Shown: positions 56,086-64,000 of the stretch, piece by piece
How positions within the stretch are numbered: position 1 is the first letter of the stretch
Layout of the letters: each line of letters opens with the position of its first letter
NCBI GenBank assembly: GCA_016648135.1
Contig: JADDOH010001520.1
Coordinates: forward strand, 62,001 to 126,000
From: Agrypnia vestita
Taxonomy: Eukaryota > Arthropoda > Insecta > Trichoptera > Phryganeidae
Reading direction: 5' to 3'
Length of the DNA: 64,000 bases
Position numbers and translations under genes: made by a program
The notes under the pieces: model-generated
Databases searched by the model: none
Told to the model about the DNA's origin: nothing
The model's input: only the letters and a program-made list of their open reading frames with translations

Positions 56086-56567
56086 GACATAGAATATGGG
56101 GGCACAAGGCGGCGGCAGTAAGGGCCGTGCCTTCGGTGCCATTCGCGCTCGCAGCCGCCGCTTTAGAAAAAAAACGCGCTTCCTGAAAAAAATGCTTTTT
56201 TTATGTTTGTGGTGCTTTACTAAAAAGGTGTGTTGATTATCACAAAGACTGAGTTTTTAAAAGTCTACGTCGATGTTAATCAGCGTTCTTGCAATTTAAG
56301 TGCAGAAACTAGGTATACTAATGACAGAAGTTTTCGGGTTTCGTGTCTACCTTATGCGTCGGAATCTCAGACGCTACGAGTTAAAAGAAAGGGAGTAAAA
56401 ATAAAGTGACAACCCTAGCGTCAACGCAAGAGTAGGCTAATAACTCGCCGACAGGCCGGAGATAAACTACTGTTTTGGGTATACTGTGGTATTACAGCCT
56501 TATCGGTGGGAGACTTTCATATCACCCGCGAACAAGTACGGCTAGTCCGTAACTTTTGAGGCCTTTT

Positions 56568-56610
56568 TAGCCTTGACAATGGCACGTGATACCGTGTCGA
56601 AACGTCGGCC
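56568..56610 (+). ncRNA. degenerate hammerhead-like motif
   Basis: GCC, TTGACAA in place of CTGANGA, a 6-bp stem II (GGCACG-TGATAC-CGTGTC with one G-U), GAAA, CGTC and GGC closing stem I. The architecture equals that of the other PLE hammerheads, but two invariant core bases differ, so it is probably inactive. It suggests another PLE tail just upstream of copy B. Confidence 0.5.
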
Positions 56611-56757
56611 TAGGTCTTCTCAGTGAGACTATTTACAGGAAACGCGAGATATTCCAGAAACTACTTTGTTCCATCATACAATAGCGCTCGCGGATATCTC
56701 AAACAAAACATATATATATATATAATATAACGAGGTCTTTCGTTATCACCGTTAATA

Positions 56758-56862
56758 TGTTAGTATTAATTTCTTTGGGGGTAATCCGCGTCAAAATCTG
56801 GTCCTCAGAAGGACCATTCGTCAACCGACGTTTCGCCTGAATCACAACAGGCATCTTCAGGT
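56758..56862 (-). repeat. left inverted terminal repeat of PLE copy B, with hammerhead
   Basis: This ~105-bp region is the reverse complement, with differences, of 58262-58368: CTTTGGGGGTAATCCGCGTC here against CTTTGGGGGTAACCCGCGTC on the other arm. On the minus strand it contains CTGAAGA, stem II GCCTG/CAGGC, GAAA and CGTC, i.e. a hammerhead core (56825-56864). Its stem I pairs as CAAC with GGTTG only if one G is bulged, so activity is doubtful. Confidence 0.75.
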
Positions 56863-57114
56863 TGTCTTGTTAAAAAATTTCCGTCCCGAGGGGCAGCGTA
56901 CACGTCCGTTCGAATCGGAAGCTTATTATCAAGTGAGGTCTGGTAAGTCAAAGTCTAAATTTGGGTACTGTGGTCATTATTGGCCTTAAAGATTTTTGGG
57001 AATTTTGTATTAAATACTGGGTGTTCCCGGCCGTTGCTGGCCTTAATGGCGTTTGTTTGGCTCCTTGTGATGCGCTTTGTACTCGATGTTGCTTCTATTG
57101 TGTCGGTGGTTGAC

Positions 57115-58178
57115 TTTTTTTTTCACCAAAAACCATTTCTCCAAAAATCCATAATAACATCAAGTTCACAATGGAAATAGAAAACAATAATGAAATTCCT
57201 TTTCTTGATGTTCTAATAATTAAGAAAGACGACGGCACTCTCGGTCATACAGTTTACAGAAAATCAACCCATACCAACAGATATCTCCACGCATCGTCAA
57301 ATCATCATCCAGCACAAATCGCCTCAGTAGCAAATACCTTGATCACGCGGTCAATAAGGATAGCCGACTCTGATAATATTAAAAACGAATTGAAACATCT
57401 TATAAATGCGCTTCAGTGTAACAGTTTCTCGAATTCCACGATAAATAATGCAATTAAAAGACATTAAAGTAAAATTAATAATAATAAAAATAAATTAATA
57501 GAAGCAAAACCACTAGCTACCGCATTCTTACCGAACGTAAAGGGAACTACAGATAAAATAAGTCGATTATTAAATGAATATAATATCCGCACTGTTTTTA
57601 GAACATATAATAAAATTTCATCACTTTTAAGAAGTCCGAAGGATAAAATACCTCTAGAATCGCACGGGGTATACGAAATACCATGCGGTGACTGTAACAA
57701 AACCTACATAGGTAGGTCAAACCGAAGAATCTCGGCACGCGTCTCTGAACATCGCGTAGATATAAAAAATCGGAAACTAACTTCTTCCCTTGTCCACCAT
57801 TCTCTAACGGAGAATCATAAAATAGACTTCGACAATTCAAAAGTAGTTGTCAGCCTCAATAATGAAACATTTAGAATCTACAGAGAGGCAATTGAAATAA
57901 ATAAAAGAAATAGTAATATAATGAACAACAGAGACGATAGCATTCGACTTCCGACCGCATGGAGTAACATTCTTAATAATAATAATCAATTTTCTAATAA
58001 AAATAATATTAATAATAATAAACCAGAAATCACGATGAAAACACCGAAGCAATTAGAAAATCTAACATTTTCAACATTGTATAATGACGATAATAAAGTA
58101 AATATACGGATTACTAGAAGCCGAGCAAAAGTCATTAACGGCGTCGCTGGAGAAACCCACTCCTCCACAAACACCTGA
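57115..58178 (+). pseudogene. Penelope-like element, RT end plus GIY-YIG domain, copy B
   Basis: The frame enters in the RT thumb (NIKFTMEIENNNEIPFLDVL, RKSTHTNRYLHASSNHHPAQ) and continues through a connector to KIPLESHGVYEIPC, YIGRSNRRISARVSEHR, SLVHHSLTENH and YREAIEIN. GVY (57666-57674) and YIG are both intact, as are the conserved Arg and His-containing segments. One in-frame stop (57465-57467) is the only break over more than 330 codons. The RT palm and fingers are missing, so it cannot be autonomous. The 3' end is Asn-rich with AAT runs. Inverted terminal repeats flank it. Confidence 0.9.
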
Positions 58179-58261
58179 CGCAGAATTTTTCAAACTTTCA
58201 CTTGACGGTGAGCTCCGGACCCAAACGGTTGTACGCTTTTTGGAGAAGCAGCTCATCGACA

Positions 58262-58368
58262 AGGCGCCCTGAAGATGAACAGTGAGATCTGTTCGAAACG
58301 TCGGCAGACGACTGGTCCTGACGACCAGAATTTGACGCGGGTTACCCCCAAAGTAGTTAGAACTAACA
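58262..58368 (+). repeat. right terminal repeat of PLE copy B
   Basis: It is the inverted partner of 56758-56862. Both arms hold a small hairpin (CTGGTC-CTGAC-GACCAG here; GGTCC-TCAGAA-GGACC on the left) between the hammerhead and the GGGGGTAA end. It follows the coding part by about 80 bp. Confidence 0.75.
58266..58305 (+). ncRNA. type I hammerhead ribozyme motif at the PLE 3' end
   Basis: GCC, CTGAAGA, stem II GAACAG-TGAGAT-CTGTTC (6 bp), GAAA, C-G-U as a palindromic minimal stem III, C as the cleavage-site base, then GGC closing stem I. All invariant bases are present. It lies just 3' of a PLE coding region in sense orientation, where hammerheads are known to occur in this retroelement class. 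Confidence 0.8.
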
Positions 58369-58375
58369 AGTATAT

Positions 58376-58377
<2 letters not shown>

Positions 58378-58417
<40 letters not shown>

Positions 58418-58440
58418 ATATATCTATATATATATATAAT
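58378..58440. repeat. (TA)n microsatellite
   Basis: An almost pure TA tract with two CTATA interruptions, immediately beyond the PLE terminal repeat. TA-rich targets are common beside transposon insertions. Confidence 0.9.
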
Positions 58441-59859
58441 GTTATGATATGATATATTTTATTTATATATTTACAGTTATTAATAAATATAAACTTTTCG
58501 CATAAAATGCAGTACAAAATTCATTTTAGTTATTCATCACTGCATTAAATACTGTACCATCCTTTAAGTGTGTTTCAAAATACAATTTTACATGCACCCT
58601 TAAACTCAGTTTTTCATTAAGCTCATTCTTCTTTACCATTTTATTCTCTTAACCACCAACCACTCTCTATCTCCCTTCTGGTCTCTAATAGTTATTTTGT
58701 TTTCTCTTCCTGATTTCATTTTCATTTCAACGATGTAAAATTTTATTAATTAGATCTCGCGATTTTTATCAAGATGTTTCTTAATATTTAGCGAGGTTAA
58801 ACACTATTTGTTTCTGAAATATATTTTTCATGACGATTTTTGAAGCACTCTTTGATACCAAGAAAATTATTTTTGATTTCGGACGACGCATATCCTAACG
58901 TAATATATATTGCCTTTTTTATTAGACAGATATCTTACCGTACGATACTCCGATTTACGGAGGCCAATTTCAACTGTCAAAAAGATGTTGAAAGGAAAGA
59001 TTTATTTCCACTTATTACAACTTGCAATATAAACTAAAATTTGGAAATTGGTGGGACATAGTGATCTTCTATACGAATGGATTAATGGATATACATCGCG
59101 TCTTTTTGGTGAGGAAACATCTATTTCAGAAATAATAATTTTCGAAAAAATGTTTTATTTTCTTATAATGTATATAATATACCCAAAACTTCATTATACT
59201 TATTGTATTAAAGTCATTAAAATATAAATCATTTACGCAATTAGCTCAAAATTTAAAAAAGCTCGTGATCCCTTTGAAAATCTATCACTTACACTTAAGA
59301 ATAAAATAAATAGTCCAAGGCGTCGTCAAATTAAGATCTATTGCGAACTCTAAATATTCCGTGCCACACACGCAAGTTTTAACGGGACAGCATCGTACGC
59401 TGAATAGTCATTCATAATATTCTATATATTTTCCTTTCGAAATATCCTTATGATAACATTTTTTATCACAATGTTTTGAATGTGGGCATGCACTCGTTCG
59501 CAGGTAATATTTTAATTGTTTATTTGATATGTTTTCATTGTTTTTACTGAGGTTATTTGTAGTGCCTATTAAAAATTCATGGCATATACACATTTTATCT
59601 CAGACAATTACATCGTTTGTCACTTTGAGTCACACAGCAACGTAAATCAAAAAAGATCTACTTTTAATTCTATCATGTGTTTGGTTAATGCGGCAAATAA
59701 TATCAATAAGGTACTTTAATGGATAGCGAATTACTTCAGTTGAACAGAGTAGTAGGCCAAGATAAAATAGAATGTTGAATCTATATTTTATATATTGAAT
59801 TGAGTTAAGATTATTAAGGACACTACAAGTAGAGATGAAACATGTTAATATTCATTGAT
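58441..59859. other. AT-rich DNA, nothing recognised
   Basis: Short frames only (61-65 codons), without a recognisable domain. No repeat shared with other parts of the window was seen. Confidence 0.5.
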
Positions 59860-60589
59860 ATTATGCTTACTCGTATACAAGGGATATTGAGATCGATAGG
59901 TTGGACCTATATATTAGGAAGCTGGTTGTTCAGTTTATACGAATAGAACGAACATTAAATCATAGGTGTACATAATTCTGGAACTTCAAATCTATCGTAG
60001 CTCGCATTTCATAGGAGAAATATACGGTTGATATTTACTCGGTTGAGTTAGTTTGTATAGCTTGAAGGGGAAGTGGGGAGTATCATCAATATGCTGGGGA
60101 GAGTAGTATAGAGTTGCGAGGTGGTGAACACTAGGAGTGTACCATTGTAAAGGAAGCAAGGAGAATAACAAAGTGGGGGAAGGAGCGTCCCTTTTAAGTG
60201 TTGATAACAGGATGGCGCTTGAGTGGTTAGCAGACACAATGATGAGATTACTGAGGCATTCATTCGATTATGAAGAATCGAACCTTTGCAGTCAATTGAA
60301 TAAATTAGAAAGTCCCTTTTGCTTTCAAATCTTAATTCGTTGTACACTTTTCATTTGAATGACAGGCAGATGGTTTACAGTAGCTTTAAATACGCAAGGA
60401 AGGTTCTATTGAAAAAGAATTCGATCCTAATAGAAATATAGTACGCGGAGAAAGGAAAGAACAACGATTTATTTTAAAAGGAAGTTTAGAAACTCTTGAT
60501 AAGTATCACGAAATATACTATCCTATTGGGTTATTTAGCAGATAGGCTCGATCTGATAGATCATTCCTCTCTCTAAATAAGGGGGAAGC
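59860..60589 (+). mobile_element. 3' internal region and polypurine tract next to LTR L3
   Basis: Inverted relative of 43953-44720. It ends AAATAAGGGGGAAGC directly before TGTGATGG, a polypurine tract. Similarity to the L1 side fades near 59860, where the element is cut off. No coding frame is conserved between the two copies; a proline/serine-rich frame exists on the opposite strand in both but is disrupted differently. Confidence 0.75.
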
Positions 60590-61124
60590 TGTGATGGTCG
60601 ACATAGAGATAGATTTAATAAATTTAGAAAATCATTAAATAATAATATTCAAAAAAGCCAAGTATGGACATCAAAAATATATTTCTTCTGGTTTGAATCG
60701 TTTAAAAGTAAAAGCCTGATATATTTCTTCTCAAGATTCTATGTATTACAAGAGGCTAACAAAATATTGAATATTCAGCTATACAAGTAATATTTCTTAG
60801 ATTTTTATTATACCATAGATATAATTCTGTGTTAAATTAATATTGTTTGCCAATCCTAATAGACTCGACCTTGTGAGTAGGTGCGAACGAGCCTTTATTA
60901 TTTATGAATCGGAACAGCAAGTCTCGCGTGTAGCGGGTGCTTTACTGTTATTTTAACGAAACTGACCAATCACAAGCGCGCTTTGCCTTCGACGGGTTGA
61001 GCCGGAGGCGACCATCCTGATGACTGGATCCGGCCAATGGCGAGCGCCGCCGGTGAAGTCATTGCACATAGGATGAGTCACTGCACTAGCGTGGATTTCG
61101 GAGGTATAGTGCAATCGTTACTAT

Positions 61125-61163
61125 TATAAAAGGAGCGAACACGATATACTCAGCCCTTCAGTT
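61125..61163 (+). promoter_or_regulatory. LTR promoter: TATA box and initiator
   Basis: TATAAAAGG is followed 25 to 33 bp later by two initiator-like words, CTCAGC (A at 61152) and TCAGTT (A at 61160); TCAGT is the arthropod initiator consensus. The same TATA block exists in L1 and L2. Confidence 0.65.
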
Positions 61164-62199
61164 CGAGACCAGACTTGCGAGCGAAAGCGCTGCCCGAGAG
61201 ACTACCGACAGAGCCCTCAGTTCCAGAACATCATTTGCGGACTGAGTTGCTGTCTGAACGTGTTGAGGAATCTACTATTCGTCAGTACCAGAAAGGATCA
61301 TACCGCCACTGTGTAACAGCTAAGGAACACATTTATATTATCTATTACGGTTAATTATTTTCACTATCGAAATTTATTTATTTTGGGAATATTTGAGTTC
61401 GGAATAATTATGTGTAATTAAATATCACGATTGCTTGTGTGATATTGGTTCAAATCGTACGAGAATTCCTTCCGAACGGATGTATTTTTATGCAAAGCGA
61501 ATTTCATACCGTTTATGCTGAAAATTGAATACACGGAGTTCTATATGAATTACTTAGTAGTATTATAATAATTGCTGTATTGCGTAGGTATTGCGCAATC
61601 ATTACACTCGGTCTACAACTAACTCTTTATGAATCGAGTACCTCGGTATATTCAGCTTAATAAGTGGCTTCAGAATGACGAGTAAAGGACAGAATGGGGA
61701 GATCTAACTAAAGATTGGGGATATCTGGTTTGTGTTAGCCTAGCTGGCTGAGGGGTGGATGATTGCCGGCACTTGGGCGTGGAACCCGCACAAGCCCCTG
61801 CAGGGTCCCTTAAAGGCGGGGCCCTCCTTGTTGCTCGGGGTCGTCAATAAACCGACCACCTAACCTCATCCGACGCAAACTACTTAAACCAACAAAAAGG
61901 TTCCCTTTGTCTTTGGAAGGATTTTCATGCCTGAATGCTTTAAAACCTCGATAGAAAACGTTAACTTCTATTTCGTCCTCTGTAAGAAAGACAGGGCCAG
62001 AATCAGTATAAAAATCATTCACTCATTTGGAATAGCTCGGATATTATAAATATTTATGTTACTAACACTCTAACATTTGACCAAAGTAAATGTTGCAAGA
62101 TGCAGAATCGTGGGACGCCGCTCTGAAAAGGCATAATGAGATTGCACAATAATTTGTAACATCGCTGACTATGCCCGCAAAGGAGGCTAATGTCGTCAT

Positions 62200-62483
62200 C
62201 AATTCGTACCAAAAGAGTACATGATTCTTCAAACACCGGCCTAAAAGAAAGGCGCCTCAAGACAACACACATCATCAGAAACTCGTACCAAAAGAGTACG
62301 GCCTTCTCAATTATAAGCCTAAAAGAGGGGCGTCACAGGATCACATCTCGTAAAGAAGAGATAGAGTCTCGGGATGCAGTAAGTTCCGGAGGAACAAGGG
62401 GGGCCATTTAGTCACTTAGGAAGCTGGTCACCGGGTTTAGGCGGGCGCGGAGCCTTAACCCCCCTCGGCAGAGATGCTGAGGG
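62200..62483 (+). other. array of seven small hairpins in the LTR transcript
   Basis: Stems and loops: GTAC/GTAC 62206-62220, loop CAAAAGA; GCCT/AGGC 62239-62253, loop AAAAGAA; CGTAC/GTACG 62284-62300, loop CAAAAGA; GCCT/GGGC 62317-62331, loop AAAAGAG; ATCTC/GAGAT 62345-62362, loop GTAAAGAA; GTTCC/GGAAC 62383-62395, loop GGA; a 9-bp stem 62462-62483 with GNRA loop GAGA. In L1 the fourth stem is GCCT/AGGC and the seventh CTCAGCA/TGCTGAG: base changes between copies keep the pairing through G-U pairs. It lies about 1 kb downstream of the inferred start of transcription. Confidence 0.7.
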
Positions 62484-63189
62484 TTTAAAAAACCAAAATT
62501 TAGCATTCAAAGAAACTATTATTTCATATAAACTCACGGGCTGTTGTAGAATCCTTTCGAACAAACCATCCCCGAGACCTTATCTACTTATTTATAAAGA
62601 AGTTTCGCTTCAAAAATGTCGTATTTCGTAGATAGCAAATATATGTATTTTTTTCCCCACGGAATTAATATGAACAGGTTCATGCACGTCTAAGATGGAA
62701 CTATTCAAGGTAAGAATATGCTAATACAAAGTGTTTATAATTATTAATTTCAGTGTTATTTAATACGTGTGAATTTTTCCCTTTGCACCGTTCCAACGAT
62801 CTTACTAGTTTGTATGCGAACCCAAGATGTTAGTTAATATTTTTAGTTAATATTGCATTCAAAAGCGCAATTTTCACAGAATAATTATTTTCAGTTAATA
62901 CGTAATTTTAGTTAATTTATCGTATAGATTATTTTCGTATAGTACAGAATATTATTTTATAAGAACATTTAGAAATATTTAGTTTATTTAACAAGACTCC
63001 GGCTATCTCCCATAGGATTCATCACATTGTTAGCCGCGGCCAGGAGTTGGCAAATCAATTGAACATAGTAGATAAAATTAAATTTCAACTCGCGGCGATT
63101 AAGCAACGGCCTTTTAAATAAATTATTAATACAGAATTCATCTTTAATACGTTAGGAAGACCCTCTATCTAGCTGGGTCATCACAGGGG

Positions 63190-63400
63190 CTCCATGCTGA
63201 GTGTGTGCCTTATGTCAGCACTTTGTCCATCACTGTGACTTTCGCTACCTTCCTTAGAAAACTAATCTCGGCTGCCTGGATCCTTGCTCTCACTCTCTCC
63301 GTCAGGATCCAAATTTGATGGTCATATATCATATTAGAGTGTGCCTGTACACAGATTTGTAAAACAGTTTTGTCTTGACACTAGGCTCGGATTTTCTTAT
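63190..63400 (-). pseudogene. RTE-like reverse transcriptase thumb remnant
   Basis: The minus strand reads HQIWILTERVRARIQAAEIS, then FLRKVAKVTVMDKVL and a stop. This matches the WxMTERVRSxxQAxEMxFLRRxxGVTxxDK segment of RTE-type elements. It abuts the right end of LTR L3, so L3 may have inserted into or beside it. Confidence 0.75.
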
Positions 63401-63417
63401 CACCGCACTATATAGAT

Positions 63418-64000
63418 AACTAGCTGTTCATTCCCGGCATGGCACGGGTTAAGGATGAAGTTTAAAATAAATTTGTGAGGGTAAACAAAAGTTCGATTCA
63501 AGTTCAAATGATTCGATTTCCATTGAAAAAATATCAGGGGGAGGGGAAAGGGTAAAAGAATATGAAGGAATTGTCACCAATGTTAACCGCCGAATCCTAA
63601 AGAATAAGTTTCCAAATTTTGAGTCCGATCGGTCAAACAGTACAGATTAGCATCGAAAATAGGTCAGGGGGAGGGAAGGGATAAGAGACTAGGAGAGAAA
63701 TTTTGCCTATGTTACCCGCCAATACCTAAAGAATAAGTTTCCAAATTTTGAGTCCGATTCGTCAAACGCTACAGATTTGCATCAAAAATATGTCAGGGGA
63801 AGGGAAAGGGGTATGAGAATAGGGGGGAAGTGTTGCCTGTGATACCCGCCGAGTCCTAAAGAATAAGTTTCCAAATTTTGAGTCCGATCGGTCAAACGGT
63901 ACAGATTTGCATCGAAAAAATGTCAGGGGGAGGGGATGGGGTATGAGAATAGGGAGGAAGTGTTGCCCATATTACCCGCCGAGTCCCAAAAAATAAGTTT
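63418..64000 (+). repeat. ~130-bp satellite running off the window
   Basis: A head AACTAGCTGTTCATTCCCGG (shared with 33190) leads into units containing AATAAGTTTCCAAATTTTGA, GTCCGATCGGTCAAACGG, ATGTCAGGGGGAGGGGA and TACCCGCCGAGTCC. The first word starts at 63603, 63732, 63862 and 63992: spacings of 129, 130 and 130 bp. Units are similar but not identical, and the array continues beyond the window. Confidence 0.9.

Larger units (their letters stand above)
55800..56560. other. region between Jockey tail and PLE copy B, with hairpins and a GC-rich patch
   Basis: Two strong inverted repeats are listed separately. Between them and 56200 the sequence is GC-rich (GGCGGCGGCAGTAAGGGCCG, GCAGCCGCCGC). 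56390-56560 resembles a PLE 3' region leading to the hammerhead-like motif. No reading frame recognised. Confidence 0.45.
60590..63185 (+). mobile_element. long LTR L3 (2.6 kb)
   Basis: Begins TGTGATGGTCGACATAGAG and ends GGTCATCACA: TG...CA with 7-8-bp inverted tips. U3 holds CCAAT boxes near 60966 and 61034 and TATAAAAGG at 61125-61133; initiator-like TCAGTT lies at 61158-61163, which sets the transcription direction. The transcribed part contains the hairpin array (62200-62483) and a 73-codon frame (62190-62411) also open in L1 and L2. It lacks the 490-bp segment of L1 and L2. With the PPT in front it is a 3' LTR of a 5'-truncated element. Confidence 0.82.

Noticed and set aside
63418..64000. 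CRISPR array
   Set aside because: Units are about 130 bp and similar throughout, with no alternation of short repeats and unique spacers, and the genome is eukaryotic.

Overview
This is an AT-rich, repeat-dense stretch of arthropod (most likely insect) nuclear DNA. No prokaryotic features, no rRNA or tRNA gene and no convincing host protein-coding gene were found. The organism is inferred from the transposons: RTE/BovB-like, Jockey, R1-like and CR1/L2-like non-LTR retrotransposons, Penelope-like elements (PLEs), an LTR retrotransposon family, Tc1/mariner and hAT MITEs, and a tRNA-related SINE. Species and order cannot be set from this window alone.

Layout. 1-26 kb: mostly featureless AT-rich DNA holding a hAT-type MITE with a perfect 8-bp target duplication (1625-1854), RTE-like reverse-transcriptase remnants (3.5-4.4 kb, 9.36-10.35 kb, 12.9-13.4 kb, 20.6 kb, 25 kb), CR1/L2-like 3' ends (6.2 and 18.2 kb), SINE fragments, a mariner-type MITE (11.65 kb), two hammerhead-ribozyme motifs (8.9 and 16.3 kb) and a dispersed repeat family called F1 here. 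26-29.1 kb: the only long intact reading frame, 883 codons on the minus strand, an APE-endonuclease plus reverse-transcriptase protein; two frameshifts separate it from its C-terminal tail and (TTAG)n end. 31-39 kb: three diverged copies of a promoter-like repeat with periodic heat-shock-element half-sites, plus a dense consensus HSE cluster at 38.66 kb, with a large ATCCTCT minisatellite among them. 40.4-52.6 kb: two long LTRs (3.5 and 3.4 kb, minus strand) bracketing about 5.2 kb of internal sequence without gag or pol. A third LTR of the family (plus strand, with polypurine tract) lies at 60.6-63.2 kb. 53-58.4 kb: two PLE copies with GIY-YIG domains, and between them a Jockey RT pseudogene split by a hAT-like MITE. 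63.4 kb to the end: a 130-bp satellite running off the window.

The signals most worth attention are: a string of seven small RNA hairpins, several with AAAAGA-type loops, conserved in the transcribed part of all three long LTRs; hammerhead motifs at PLE ends with minimal palindromic stem III; the HSE-bearing repeat family; and the mosaic relationships among the three long LTRs. No genes act together here in a pathway; the content is layered mobile DNA.
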